A DNA stretch of 64,000 bases, from NCBI GenBank assembly GCA_910587405.1, contig CAJUKS010000004.1:95295-159294 (forward strand), given 5' to 3'. A program made the translations under genes and the position numbers. Under the pieces are notes generated by a model. That model had not been told where the DNA came from and ran no database searches. It was given only the letters and a program-made list of their open reading frames with translations. The stretch is from an uncultured Alphaproteobacteria bacterium. Its GTDB lineage: Bacteria; Pseudomonadota; Alphaproteobacteria; RF32; CAG-239. Below, one piece after another: positions 9,896 to 18,951 of the stretch. Each line of letters starts with the position of its first letter. The stretch's first letter is position 1.

Positions 9896-11074
9896 GTGTG
9901 GAAGAAATTTACCGGATATTTAAAACAAATCGTACCGTTGATGCAGAATTCGCTGATACCGGCGCTTATTTTGTATGCTGCCCTCACCGTTTTCCTTACC
10001 GTAACGCCGTTTAATCCGAAAGCGCTGCACTTCCTGCATCTCGGCTTTTTTATGGTATGCTTCGCCTCTGTCGGCATTCTGACTTTTTTCAATCACAACC
10101 GGCCGTTGTTCTTCATTTTGGTATTGATGATCGCCTATATGCTGATCAACTATCTCAAATATGCCCACGGCATTATTTATAACCTCAGCGTCGATTATTT
10201 TAACCTCTGCTTCCTCACGGCGGTCAGCCTGATGTTTTTCTACTTTTTGCCTAACCGGCCGTTGTTTTCGCAGGATACGGTCAACTTTACGCTTATCGTC
10301 TTTGCGGCGCTTGCCCTCGGCGAACAACTCAGCCGCTATCAGATCGGCATTGATTTCAGTCGTTTCGTATGCAACGGCTGCGGCCTTCAGACCTTCGGGC
10401 TGGCGATGTTCGTTTCGGTCTTTTTGATTATGCTGGTCCACTCGTCAATTCGTGATGATATTCTGACTACCGCTCTCTTTTTCGCTACCGCCGACGTGAT
10501 GCTCGGCTTTTATCTTTCCGACCGCCCGGCACCGCTGGCCCTGTTCTTTTTCGCGGCTGCCGTCACCGTTTTCTGCGGCATTGTGCATTCAGTCCGCTAC
10601 GCCGCCCGCAAAGACACCGTCACCGGGCTCGACAACGGCAACTCCTTTATCAGGGCTTCGGCTTCACTGCCGCTCAAATACGGATTGGGTATCGTCTGTA
10701 TTGACGACTATAAACACCTGGCCCAGATATTCAAGAAATCCGGCATCGACGAGATTGTGGTCATGGTGGCAAAAAAAATCCGCGAGCTGGAACCGGAAAC
10801 TCAGATTTACCGTTGCGGTGCCGACGAATTTATCGTCATCTTTCCGGCTGCCGAAAAAGGCACTTCGTTTGCCCGTGTCGACAATATCCGCCGCAGCGTT
10901 GCCGCCTCCGAATTTTTATTAAGCGGCCGCAAAAAAAGCCTGAAATTGACCGTATCATGCAGCGTCGCCGATAAAAAACGCAGTGATGCCAACGTATTCG
11001 AGGTCTTTATGCGCGCCCGCAAAATTTTGCAAAAAACTTACAAGTTTACCCAGAATATCACTTCTCAGGCCTAA
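9896..11074 (+). CDS. membrane protein with degenerate GGDEF domain
   Basis: This 392-residue protein starts at GTG (9896) with AGGGAGAAG upstream and a TATAAT between it and queA. Residues 1-230 form about seven hydrophobic helices, a membrane sensor of unknown ligand. From about 238 a GGDEF-like domain begins (RKDTVTGLDNGNSF, replacing the usual DxLTGLxNR). The signature reads G308-A-D-E-F312. The second Gly, needed for GTP positioning, is Ala, and the preceding substrate-binding Asn/Arg segment is altered. Cyclic-di-GMP synthesis is unlikely; a GTP-binding or protein-interaction role is possible. The 3' end overlaps convergent lgt by 17 nt. Confidence 0.85.
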   Translation: MWKKFTGYLKQIVPLMQNSLIPALILYAALTVFLTVTPFNPKALHFLHLGFFMVCFASVGILTFFNHNRPLFFILVLMIAYMLINYLKYAHGIIYNLSVDYFNLCFLTAVSLMFFYFLPNRPLFSQDTVNFTLIVFAALALGEQLSRYQIGIDFSRFVCNGCGLQTFGLAMFVSVFLIMLVHSSIRDDILTTALFFATADVMLGFYLSDRPAPLALFFFAAAVTVFCGIVHSVRYAARKDTVTGLDNGNSFIRASASLPLKYGLGIVCIDDYKHLAQIFKKSGIDEIVVMVAKKIRELEPETQIYRCGADEFIVIFPAAEKGTSFARVDNIRRSVAASEFLLSGRKKSLKLTVSCSVADKKRSDANVFEVFMRARKILQKTYKFTQNITSQA

Positions 11075-11855
11075 AGCGACGATATAACAAATAAAAACCG
11101 AACAACAGCAACGGCAGCGAAAGAAGCTGCCCCATGGTGGCAAAACCAAAATAAAATCCTAACTGCGCATCCGGCTGGCGGAAGTTCTCCAACGTAATCC
11201 TGAAACAGGCATACAGAATAACAAACAAAGCCGAGACGGTTCCTTTCCGCATACGGACGACCGGAACCAGACGCCACAGCAAATTGAGAACAATCAGCAT
11301 CAGCAGACCTTCGCAAAACGCTTCGTATAACTGCGAAGGATGACGCGGCAGATAACCGCCGCTCGGAAAACGCACCGCCCACGGAACATCGCTTACCCGG
11401 CCCCACAGTTCATCATTGACAAAGTTGGCCAGCCGACCGAGAAAAATGCCGATCGGCGCATACAGGGCCGCCAAATCCGTCAACTGCCAAAAATCAAGTT
11501 GGTGTTTACGCGCCGCATACCACAAACCGGCTACCGCACCGACAGCACCGCCGTGAAAAGACATTCCGCCCTGCCAGATCTCCAAAATATGCCACGGCTG
11601 TTTCCAAAAAGTCTCGCCGCCGTAGAACAGGGCGTATCCGACCCGACCGCCGATAATAATACCCAGCGTTACATAAAAAACCACGTCTTCCACGGCGGCC
11701 TTATTAAAATTCAGCCGATATTTTCTGACATCGCGCAGCAACCACAGCCAGGCTGCCACAATTCCCGCCAGATAAGCCATCGAATACCATCGCACCGGCA
11801 AACCGCCGATACTGAACATGATCGGGGAAATGTGAGGAAATTCCAATCCTGTCAT
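11058..11855 (-). CDS. lgt: prolipoprotein diacylglyceryl transferase
   Basis: This 265-residue inner-membrane enzyme transfers diacylglycerol from phosphatidylglycerol to the lipobox Cys of prolipoproteins. Motifs: PVRWYSMAYLAGI (N-terminal), GGRVGYALFYG, the Lgt signature in GRLANFVNDELWGRVSDVPWAVRFP, and HPSQLYEAFCEG. Seven hydrophobic helices are evident. The ATG at 11855 follows AGGAACAGG; a 20-codon upstream extension lacks a ribosome-binding site. Its last 17 nt overlap the end of the convergent GGDEF gene, so the two transcripts are mutually antisense at their 3' ends. Confidence 0.96.
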   Translation of the reverse strand: MTGLEFPHISPIMFSIGGLPVRWYSMAYLAGIVAAWLWLLRDVRKYRLNFNKAAVEDVVFYVTLGIIIGGRVGYALFYGGETFWKQPWHILEIWQGGMSFHGGAVGAVAGLWYAARKHQLDFWQLTDLAALYAPIGIFLGRLANFVNDELWGRVSDVPWAVRFPSGGYLPRHPSQLYEAFCEGLLMLIVLNLLWRLVPVVRMRKGTVSALFVILYACFRITLENFRQPDAQLGFYFGFATMGQLLSLPLLLFGFYLLYRRFRPEK

Positions 11856-12211
11856 AAAATACACCTGTTCCTTGTTAATCTGTTGCCGCTTTCCGAGCGC
11901 TTTTGATTGCCGCACAGTCGCCGCCGATTTTGTCTTTCGGCCCCTGCAGCTTCAAAAACGCCGCCATCATTCGGCCGACTTGGTAAAGAGTATATTAATT
12001 TTATTCAATATATCCACACCTAAAAAATATTTTTTATCCCCCAAAAATATAATCATATGTTTTTCAACGATATTTTTATCGGCAAAAAGTGAAATAAATA
12101 AATGAGGTGGAAAACTTTTTTACATCGATTGTCTTTTGCGACTCGATAATGTTAATTATTACAAATGAGCGAAATCGGAAAATTTCGCATTTTGTAGTGG
12201 AGTAAACGACA
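11856..12211. other. 356-bp intergenic region, AT-rich right half
   Basis: Divergent spacer between lgt and the ybjN-like gene. It must hold both promoters. The right half (about 11990-12200) is strongly AT-rich, and a GACTC (GANTC class) site lies near 12140. No frame with a credible ribosome-binding site and no strong hairpin was seen. Confidence 0.6.
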
Positions 12212-12712
12212 ATGAATCCGGCTGAATTCAAACGGACGACCAGCAACCCGATCGACATGGTGGAGCATATTCTCCATCGTGAATCATATGAGCTGGAACG
12301 ACGCAGCCCCAACGAGGTGGTAGTCGAAATTCAGGGGCGCTGGAACGAAATGCTGCTGTTCTTTTCCTGGGAAGAGTCGATGCATTGTCTTCACCTTTCG
12401 TGCCTGATAAACATTGAAGACCAGCAAAAAGACCATAACAAAATTTTTGAACTGCTGGCATTGATTAACGATGATCTTTGGGTCGGCCATTTTTCATACT
12501 GGACCGAGCAGAAAATGCCGGTTTTCCGCTATGCCCTTTTTTACAATCCCGACAACAATGATTTTTCGGCCCAAATTTCCAACATTATCAATATTGCGGT
12601 AAAGGAATGCGAGCGGATGTACCCGGTATTCAACGTTGTTATGACGAAGGGAATGGATCCCAAACAAGCCCTCTTTCCGATGCTTTTGACTACCGCCGGC
12701 CAGGCTGAATAA
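12212..12712 (+). CDS. YbjN-family protein
   Basis: This 166-residue soluble protein belongs to the alphaproteobacterial YbjN group, which adopts a secretion-chaperone-like fold. Typical are ELLALINDDLWVGHFSYW (about 85-102), MPVFRYALFY and the C-terminal ECERMYPVFNVVMTKGMDPKQAL with a terminal TAGQAE. Biochemical role unknown; the family has been linked to stress tolerance. No operon partners; a strong bidirectional terminator follows. Confidence 0.85.
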   Translation: MNPAEFKRTTSNPIDMVEHILHRESYELERRSPNEVVVEIQGRWNEMLLFFSWEESMHCLHLSCLINIEDQQKDHNKIFELLALINDDLWVGHFSYWTEQKMPVFRYALFYNPDNNDFSAQISNIINIAVKECERMYPVFNVVMTKGMDPKQALFPMLLTTAGQAE

Positions 12713-12747
12713 ACCGTCGCCGTACATCAGCCCTTGTCAGTAGGCAT

Positions 12748-12786
12748 AAAAAAAAACGATATCCTTAACGGATATCGTTTTTTTTT
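12748..12786. terminator. bidirectional intrinsic terminator
   Basis: A-tract, ACGATATCC (12756-12764), 5-nt loop, GGATATCGT (12770-12778), T-tract. It serves ybjN on plus and the convergent gene on minus. Confidence 0.9.
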
Positions 12787-12804
12787 ACTTTAAGCGTCGC
12801 GGTC

Positions 12805-13872
12805 TCAATCCGTTTCGGCATACACCAAAATGTCATCACTTTGCGACACTTCGCCTTGCCAAAGCAGCCATACCGGACGTACGCCGGGAACTTCTTTGAC
12901 AAACTTTCCTAAAACGTCATAAAACCTGAAAACATGGTCCTTTTCAACGACGATTTCACCGGTGGGCAAATGAGGAACGGACGACGTAACGACCGCATAG
13001 GCCATGTCTGCTTTTGCAACCAGCCTTTTGCCGTTGTTAAACAACACGTCATAAAATTCCTCTTCTTCATCATCGGAAGCCACCAACAAAAAGTTACCGC
13101 AGACTTCGACAAACTTGTCGAGAGAAAACAGCGGTCGTCCTCTTCCGTTGATCACCCGGCTGTCACCTTCATCAGGAAGCAGAAACCGTCCCGGTTCCAG
13201 ATACTGGGGAATATAATACCCGCAAGGGGCATCCTTCAGGAACAGTTGCTGACAGTCACCGCCGGCAAAATCATAGAACTCCCACTTTTTCCCCTTGTCA
13301 GAAGCGAAAACATGACGTTTTTTCTGCAAATCGGCCCCCCAATAATCGCTGTTAGGCTTACGGAGAATGAAACGGCCGTCTTTCCAAAACGACAAAGTGT
13401 CCGTCTCGGCGTCAAATACTTCATAAACCGCCGGACCGTCCGCCCAACGGATACATGTGTAGCACCTCGGCAGCAGTTCTTCCCCCTGTTTGGTGTACAA
13501 ACCGCATGAGTCTTCCTGTCCGATCACCAGATAAGAACGATCGACAACCAGTTTGGCATCATACCGACCTTCCGGCGTTCCGAACAGATAGAAGTCACCG
13601 TCACCGCCGTATTCTGCCATCCGCAGCACTTCGCTGTAGGCAGGCGCCAGAAGAACGCCGTCACGGGCATTTTTGATACCGAGCAGTTCTCCTTCGCGAA
13701 AGATAACCACTTCGGACCACGGAACGGCATATTCATCGTTAATCACCAGCGTCTGTGACGAGAGGCCGGTTTCGGCAGAATTGCTTTCTGCAGAACCCAA
13801 ACTCCTGTTCACACACACGTACACGACGGCAAATACGGCAAGCGCCGCAATAAAGAATCCAACTTTTTTCAT
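12805..13872 (-). CDS. membrane-anchored WG-repeat-like protein
   Basis: This 355-residue protein has an N-terminal signal-anchor (MKKVGFFIAALAVFAVVYVCV). The exported part contains degenerate repeats of the WG/KWG type, e.g. LLGIKNARDGVLLAPAYSEV and CGLYTKQGEELLPRCYTCI, where a short strand, a turn with xGxx and a P-x-Y motif recur. Four Cys lie in the repeat region. Function unknown; such repeats usually form extracytoplasmic beta structures. The chosen ATG has no clear Shine-Dalgarno sequence, and an alternative TTG start 14 codons upstream is possible. Confidence 0.6.
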   Translation of the reverse strand: MKKVGFFIAALAVFAVVYVCVNRSLGSAESNSAETGLSSQTLVINDEYAVPWSEVVIFREGELLGIKNARDGVLLAPAYSEVLRMAEYGGDGDFYLFGTPEGRYDAKLVVDRSYLVIGQEDSCGLYTKQGEELLPRCYTCIRWADGPAVYEVFDAETDTLSFWKDGRFILRKPNSDYWGADLQKKRHVFASDKGKKWEFYDFAGGDCQQLFLKDAPCGYYIPQYLEPGRFLLPDEGDSRVINGRGRPLFSLDKFVEVCGNFLLVASDDEEEEFYDVLFNNGKRLVAKADMAYAVVTSSVPHLPTGEIVVEKDHVFRFYDVLGKFVKEVPGVRPVWLLWQGEVSQSDDILVYAETD

Positions 13873-14032
13873 ATTAAATTTTGTTTTTATAATGTTTGCG
13901 GGAAAATCCGGCAAACCGAAATTATTAAATAATTACCATATCTCTATTTTATAAATTTCATCATTATCACTTTTTTATCCAAATGTCAACTAAAGACTAT
14001 TATCTCTCCGAAGATTAAACACAATCCGGCAT

Positions 14033-14062
14033 CAAAAAAGCACCGTTAAACGGTGCTTTTTC
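14033..14062. terminator. bidirectional intrinsic terminator
   Basis: GCACCG / CGGTGC with a TTAAA loop (14040-14056), flanked by A- and T-runs. It terminates the small minus-strand gene at 14086-14298. Confidence 0.75.
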
Positions 14063-14085
14063 AACTCAGTATGCCTTTCGGCCAT

Positions 14086-14298
14086 TTAATCTTTGGCATA
14101 GTTTTCCATTGCCCGGGTCAAACGACGGCAATAAACTTTTTTCTGCCTTTTTCCCTTGCTCCCCTCAGGCGGCAACTTGTTTCCGCGCTGAAAAACCCGG
14201 CCGTTGCTTTGTCTCGTCATTTTGAAATTAAGACGCGGCGCCCATTCAAAAGCATGAAACAGCGGTGCAATACGGCCCACAAACTCAATAATTCGCAT
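14086..14298 (-). CDS. small basic protein, unknown function
   Basis: This 70-residue frame starts MRIIEFVGRIAPLFHAFEWAPRL and has a Lys/Arg-rich second half (GSKGKRQKKVYCRR). Third-position composition resembles neighbouring genes, and a terminator lies 24 nt after the stop, both supporting a real gene. No clear ribosome-binding site is seen and no family is recognised. It sits between mltG, which is transcribed toward it on the same strand, and the WG-like protein. Confidence 0.55.
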   Translation of the reverse strand: MRIIEFVGRIAPLFHAFEWAPRLNFKMTRQSNGRVFQRGNKLPPEGSKGKRQKKVYCRRLTRAMENYAKD

Positions 14299-14384
14299 AA
14301 GCAGTCTGATTTGGTGAACAATAATATGATTTCACCTCTGACTGTAATCCGGACTGATTGTTTTTTCAAGCCTTTTTGTTGAAT

Positions 14385-15356
14385 TTAACCGCGCGTCCCG
14401 CTCAGCGCTTTTTTATACAAACCGACATTGCGGTTGTGTTCGTCAAGGCTGCGGGAAAAACGATGGCCGCCTTTTCCCGAAGCGACAAAATAAAGATAAT
14501 CGGCATCACTGGGATTGACAACCGCCCAAATCGCCTCACGCCCCGGATTGCAAATCGGTCCCGGCGGTAAACCGTAATATTTGTAAGTGTTATACGGACT
14601 GTCAATCGCCAGGTCTTTTTTGTACAAAGGGCGTCCGAGTTCCGTCTTCCCTTCGGTCAGGGCATAAATGACCGTCGGATCTGTCTGCAACTTCATCCCC
14701 CGCCGCAAGCGGTTGACAAAAACGGCGGCAACGTCGGCCCGCTCGCTCGTAAGCCCGGTTTCCTTTTCGACAATCGAAGCCAAAATCAGCAGTTGATGCC
14801 GGTCCTTGATCATTTCCGGGCGAGATTTTTGCGCCCACGCGTCTTCCAAAACCCGTTGCATCGCCGCACGGGCCCGGCGCACAATACTGTCCCTGCTGTC
14901 TCCGCGCACATAACTGTAGGTTTCCGGCAGCAGTTCTCCTTCCGCGATTTCAAGCGTAACTTCGCCTTCCAAAGCCGGCTCGGCCGCAATCAGCCGCAGC
15001 ATCTGCGCCGTGGTCAGCCCTTCGGGCAGAGTGACCTGCCGGTAATGAACTTCGCCCCGGCTGATCACATCCAAAACCTCCCGCATTGAAATTCCCGGCA
15101 GAAAAACATATTCCCCGGCTTTCAAATGCTTGTCGAGTCCGCACAAACGCGCGCTCAGACGAAACAAAAGCGGGTGTGAAATCACCCCCGCTTCCGTCAG
15201 TTTCTTTGCCACCTGACGGGAACCTGCGCCTTTGTCAATCATAATCATTGTTTCTTCACGGCGGTTGTTCGGCAAATTAAACTGATGATAAAAATAAATT
15301 GCCATACCCGCCGCAAAAACGATTGCCGCCAACAACAGTCCCTTCAGCCACGCCAT
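14385..15356 (-). CDS. mltG: endolytic peptidoglycan transglycosylase MltG
   Basis: This 323-residue membrane-bound lytic transglycosylase is thought to release nascent glycan strands and set their length. One N-terminal transmembrane helix (WLKGLLLAAIVFAAGMAIYFYH), a LysM-like middle (GSRQVAKKLTEAGVI, GEYVFLPGISMREVLDVI) and the YceG catalytic part with ASIVEKETGLTSERADVAAVFVNRLRRGMKLQTDPTVIYAL, whose first Glu is the expected catalytic acid. It starts 4 nt after the fabF stop, so translation is likely coupled. A TTG start at 15404 inside fabF was rejected. Confidence 0.95.
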   Translation of the reverse strand: MAWLKGLLLAAIVFAAGMAIYFYHQFNLPNNRREETMIMIDKGAGSRQVAKKLTEAGVISHPLLFRLSARLCGLDKHLKAGEYVFLPGISMREVLDVISRGEVHYRQVTLPEGLTTAQMLRLIAAEPALEGEVTLEIAEGELLPETYSYVRGDSRDSIVRRARAAMQRVLEDAWAQKSRPEMIKDRHQLLILASIVEKETGLTSERADVAAVFVNRLRRGMKLQTDPTVIYALTEGKTELGRPLYKKDLAIDSPYNTYKYYGLPPGPICNPGREAIWAVVNPSDADYLYFVASGKGGHRFSRSLDEHNRNVGLYKKALSGTRG

Positions 15357-15360
15357 TTTT

Positions 15361-16632
15361 CTAATCGATTTTCTTAAATACGATTGAAGAGTTGGTTCCG
15401 CCAAAACCGAAAGAGTTGGACATCGCAGCCTTGATTTCTTTCTTTTTGGCTTTCAGCGGCACCAGATCAAACTCGGCCACTTCATCCGCCGGATCTTCCA
15501 AGTTAAGCGTCGGCGGACAAGTTTGCTGTTCCAGCGCCTTGATGGTCAAAACGGCCTCAACCGCACCGGCAGCGCCCAGCAAATGCCCGATCGCCGATTT
15601 GGTGGAAGACATCGAAACCGTCGCCATATGTTCGCCGAACAAACGCTGCACCGCCAAAGCTTCGCCGACGTCGCCGGCCGGCGTTGAAGTGCCGTGAGCG
15701 TTGATATAACCGATATCCTTCAGTTCCACCCCGTGTTCCGCCGCATGACCGGCCGCCATCTTCATTGCCCGGTAAGCGCCGTCGCCCGAAGGCGCGGTAA
15801 TATGATAAGCGTCGCCGCTCATTCCGTAACCGACCACTTCGGCATAAATTTTGGCACCGCGGGCTTTGGCATGTTCATATTCTTCCAGTACCAGCGCACC
15901 GGCTCCCTCGCCCATCACAAAACCGCTGCGGCCTTTGTCCCACGGACGCGAAGCTTTTTCCGGGCAATCGTTAAAATCGGCCGTCACCGCTTTCATCCGC
16001 GAAAAACCGGCCAGACCCAGAATATTGACGGCAGATTCGGCACCGCCCGCCAACATCAGGTCTGCATCGCCGCGGGCAATCATCGCTGCCGCGTCACCGA
16101 TCGCATGGGTACCGGTCGAACAAGCGGTCACACAGGCATGGTTCGGGCCTTTTAAGCTGAAACGGATCGACAGGTTGCCCGAGATCATATTGATCAGGCA
16201 GGAAGGAATAAAGAACGGCGATACCCGGTGAGTGCTTTTGTTTTCGCTGATGATGACCGAATTGTCATAAATGGTCTGCAAACCGCCGATTCCCGATCCC
16301 ATCATAATTCCGGCGCGGAACTGTTCTTCTTCGTTTGCCGCTTTCCAGCCGCTGTCTTCCATCGCATCGATTCCGGCAGCCATGCCGAACAAGATGAACT
16401 TGTCTACCCGGCGCTGTTCTTTGGGTTCCATCACCGTATCGGGGTCAAACTGGTGAGCTTCTTTCCCGACCGGCACCTTTCCGGCAATTTTTACCGGAAC
16501 GTCATAAAGTTCTACCTCGTCGTCAATTCTTCGGATTGCCGATTTTCCGGCAATAATATTTTCCCAGTTAAAATCGACGCCCCTGCCAAACGGAGAAAGC
16601 ATCCCCATACCGGTTACCACTACTCTTCTCAT
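15361..16632 (-). CDS. fabF: beta-ketoacyl-ACP synthase II
   Basis: This 423-residue condensing enzyme extends acyl-ACP with malonyl-ACP. It shows the Cys-His-His triad: Cys in ACSTGTHAIGDAA, His in NAHGTSTPAGD and His in KSAIGHLLGAAGAVEA, plus the C-terminal SNSFGFGGTN loop. It sits downstream of acpP in the order acpP-fabF-mltG, the widespread arrangement. A hairpin between acpP and fabF probably sets a higher level of acpP transcript. Confidence 0.98.
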   Translation of the reverse strand: MRRVVVTGMGMLSPFGRGVDFNWENIIAGKSAIRRIDDEVELYDVPVKIAGKVPVGKEAHQFDPDTVMEPKEQRRVDKFILFGMAAGIDAMEDSGWKAANEEEQFRAGIMMGSGIGGLQTIYDNSVIISENKSTHRVSPFFIPSCLINMISGNLSIRFSLKGPNHACVTACSTGTHAIGDAAAMIARGDADLMLAGGAESAVNILGLAGFSRMKAVTADFNDCPEKASRPWDKGRSGFVMGEGAGALVLEEYEHAKARGAKIYAEVVGYGMSGDAYHITAPSGDGAYRAMKMAAGHAAEHGVELKDIGYINAHGTSTPAGDVGEALAVQRLFGEHMATVSMSSTKSAIGHLLGAAGAVEAVLTIKALEQQTCPPTLNLEDPADEVAEFDLVPLKAKKKEIKAAMSNSFGFGGTNSSIVFKKID

Positions 16633-16681
16633 CAGATTTCCTTAATAAATTAACATTTAGTTGTTGAGTATTTTTTATATG

Positions 16682-16710
16682 AAAAAACTCGCTTTATGTC
16701 AAGCGAGTTT
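16682..16710 (-). terminator. terminator/attenuator between acpP and fabF
   Basis: On the minus strand AAACTCGCTT and AAGCGAGTTT form a 10-bp stem followed by a T-run. It lies 22 nt after the acpP stop, so partial read-through into fabF is expected. Confidence 0.8.
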
Positions 16711-16732
16711 AGTCATCTACAACTTAAAAGAC

Positions 16733-16966
16733 TTAAGCGTTTTTATTCAGATAATCAATAGCATCCTTAACGGTCAGGATTTTTTCGGCAGCTTCATCCG
16801 GAATTTCACAACCGAATTCTTCTTCGAAAGCCATAACCAGTTCAACCGTATCCAGGCTGTCTGCGCCCAGATCGTCGATGAAACTAGCAGTATCAGTTAC
16901 TTTTGATTCTTCCACGCCAAGATGTTCTGCAACAATCTTCTTAACGCGATTAGCTGTATCAGTCAT
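16733..16966 (-). CDS. acpP: acyl carrier protein
   Basis: This 77-residue acidic four-helix protein carries fatty-acyl intermediates on 4'-phosphopantetheine attached to Ser37 in DLGADSLDTVELVMAFEEEF. Upstream GAGG supports the start. First gene of acpP-fabF-mltG. Confidence 0.98.
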   Translation of the reverse strand: MTDTANRVKKIVAEHLGVEESKVTDTASFIDDLGADSLDTVELVMAFEEEFGCEIPDEAAEKILTVKDAIDYLNKNA

Positions 16967-17238
16967 TTGATAAACCTCAAAAAATATTAAAACAACAAAG
17001 TTATTGGGTACAACATTTTAATCACCCGTGCTGCTTTGTTAGCACAATTTTATATCAATTGACAAGCATTATTTCACATTTTCTTCGCAAAATTATGAGT
17101 TTGTGGCTTAAAACACCTGATTTTTATAGGGTTGCCGCCCGAATTAAAAGTGCATAAAACCGTTATGACCTTGACAACCGCGCCCGGCATATTTAACTAT
17201 TTATCAGGTAAAAATTTCTGAGAAGGGAAAACGCGCCG

Positions 17239-17469
17239 ATGCAAAAACTGTTTTTCACCGTTTTGCTGGTTGTCGCCGTTCTGGTTACAATCCGCCTCTA
17301 CCGGCAAAAAGAAGCCGAAACCGCAGCCCAAACCGCTGTTGAAGAAATTTTGTCCGTCAAAGAAGAAGTTGCCGCCCCTGCCGCCGACCCGGCGGAGCCG
17401 TCGGCCGAATTTGAAGAAGAACATCCGGAAATCACTTCCGGCGACGAAGAAACGCTGATCGAAGAATAA
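17239..17469 (+). CDS. small membrane-anchored acidic protein
   Basis: This 76-residue protein has one N-terminal transmembrane helix (LFFTVLLVVAVLVTIRLY) and then an Ala/Pro/Glu-rich acidic tail (net charge strongly negative, 18 or more Glu/Asp in the last 45 residues). AAGGG lies about 10 nt before the ATG. No family recognised. The tail looks disordered and may act as a cytoplasmic or periplasmic tether. Confidence 0.65.
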   Translation: MQKLFFTVLLVVAVLVTIRLYRQKEAETAAQTAVEEILSVKEEVAAPAADPAEPSAEFEEEHPEITSGDEETLIEE

Positions 17470-17598
17470 GCCGTCCCCCCGCCGTCTTCCTTTCGTTGAA
17501 GCACGGAAGATTTTTTGCGGTGTCCGCTTGCTTTTGCCGCGGCGGCTGCTTACATATCAGAAAAAGTCATACTAAACAATAATACTGAGGAGAAAACC

Positions 17599-18546
17599 AT
17601 GCTTAAAATAGGAATTATCGGTGCCGGCGGCGTCGGCAGTACCGCAGCGTTTGCGCTGCTGATGCGGGGCGTTGCCCGCAAAGTGGTTCTGATTGACCAA
17701 AACACCAAAAGGGCCGAGGCCGAAGCCGAAGACATCGCGCACGCCACCCCGTTTGCCTATGCCAACAAAATTCAGGCCGGGACTTACAGCGATCTCGGCA
17801 ACGCCGACGTCGTCATCATCACCGCCGGCGCCAACCAAAAACCCGGCGAAACCCGCAACGACCTGCTGGCAACCAACGTCAGAATTTTTGAAAACATCAT
17901 TCCGCAACTGGCCGAACACGCGCCCAACGCCATTATCATCATTGCTTCCAACCCGATGGACGTGATGACTTCGGTTGCCCTCAAACTGTCCGGCTTCCCC
18001 GAAAACCGGATTTTCGGCAGCGGCACCGTGCTCGACACCGCCCGTTTTCGCACCCTGCTCGGCTATCATCTCGGCGTCTCGCCGAAGTCGCTTCATGCCA
18101 ACGTCTTGGGCGAACATGGCGACAGCGAAGTTCTGATCTGGTCCAACGCCGTAGCCGGCACGGTACAGATTGAACAGCTCTCGCACGAAATCGGCAAACC
18201 GTTAACCGAAGAAATCAAAAACGACATTGACGACAACGTCCGCAATGCCGCCTACAAGATCATTGACGGCAAAGGTTCCACCACCTTCGGCATTGCCGGC
18301 GCCCTGTGCCGCATTTGTCAGGCAATTGACAGCAACGAATACGCGGTGTTGAACGTCTCGGCCTTTCATCACGACATCGAAGGCATCAACGACATCTGCA
18401 TGGCAATGCCCTGCGTGGTCGGCCGCCGCGGCATCCATAACAAACTTTATCCGACTTTCAGCGAAGAAGAACATGCCAAGCTGAAACAAAGCGCCGAAAT
18501 CATCAAAGGCTTTACCGAAACGGCTTTGAATTATATCAAAAAATAA
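17599..18546 (+). CDS. ldh: L-lactate dehydrogenase
   Basis: This 315-residue NAD-dependent dehydrogenase interconverts pyruvate and L-lactate. It has a Rossmann GAGGVGSTAAFALL, a substrate loop GANQKPGETR, SNPMDVMTSVALKLSG, and the catalytic pair in FGSGTVLDTARFR and GEHGDSEV. Gln rather than Arg in the specificity loop (ANQKPGETR) favours lactate over malate dehydrogenase. GAGGAGA precedes ATG 17599; the longer frame from 17515 has no support. A fermentative gut lifestyle would fit. Confidence 0.93.
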   Translation: MLKIGIIGAGGVGSTAAFALLMRGVARKVVLIDQNTKRAEAEAEDIAHATPFAYANKIQAGTYSDLGNADVVIITAGANQKPGETRNDLLATNVRIFENIIPQLAEHAPNAIIIIASNPMDVMTSVALKLSGFPENRIFGSGTVLDTARFRTLLGYHLGVSPKSLHANVLGEHGDSEVLIWSNAVAGTVQIEQLSHEIGKPLTEEIKNDIDDNVRNAAYKIIDGKGSTTFGIAGALCRICQAIDSNEYAVLNVSAFHHDIEGINDICMAMPCVVGRRGIHNKLYPTFSEEEHAKLKQSAEIIKGFTETALNYIKK

Positions 18547-18565
18547 GGCCGACCCGGTGACAGTC

Positions 18566-18593
18566 AAAAAACCCCGGAAAATCCGGGGTTTTT
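18566..18593. terminator. bidirectional intrinsic terminator
   Basis: ACCCCGGA AAA TCCGGGGT flanked by A- and T-runs, between ldh and the convergent XRE operon. Confidence 0.9.
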
Positions 18594-18647
18594 AATTGAT
18601 TGTATTGACGGAGATCAACCGCCCGCCGACAACGTTTCATATTTTAA

Positions 18648-18899
18648 TTACAAACCCCGTCTTCGATCCTCTTCAATTTGCTTGAATATTTCCGCCAACG
18701 AAACACCGATCGCATCTGCAATCATAATTAAAGTCATTAATTGCGGGGTTTGCTTAAAATCTTTAATATACGACAACGTGCTTTCGCTCAAACCGGTTTT
18801 CTTGGCGATTTGATAATTAGTCATACGGACGGCTTTCTGCTTTTCAATTAAGGCAGAAATAACTTTGTCACTGATTATTTTGGCATCACGTTTATTCAT
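18648..18899 (-). CDS. XRE-family HTH regulator (fourth gene of module 1)
   Basis: This 83-residue protein is an almost bare helix-turn-helix domain: MTNYQIAKKTGLSESTLSYIKDFKQTPQLMTLIMIADAIGV spans the five-helix Cro/C1 fold. The basic N-terminus MNKRDAKIISDKVI repeats that of the first gene of the operon (MNKRQAKSITNKIV), so the genes are paralogues. It lacks the C-terminal extension of its siblings. It lies 52 nt after gene three. Likely an autoregulator or regulator of the divergent RNA; inferred from position only. Confidence 0.85.
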   Translation of the reverse strand: MNKRDAKIISDKVISALIEKQKAVRMTNYQIAKKTGLSESTLSYIKDFKQTPQLMTLIMIADAIGVSLAEIFKQIEEDRRRGL

Positions 18900-18951
18900 A
18901 AATTTACAATAAAACACATTGAGAAATTTATCAACTAATAACAATAGATTT

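Noticed and set aside
17599..18546. Malate dehydrogenase
   Set aside because: The specificity loop has Gln (ANQKPGETR) where malate dehydrogenases have Arg.
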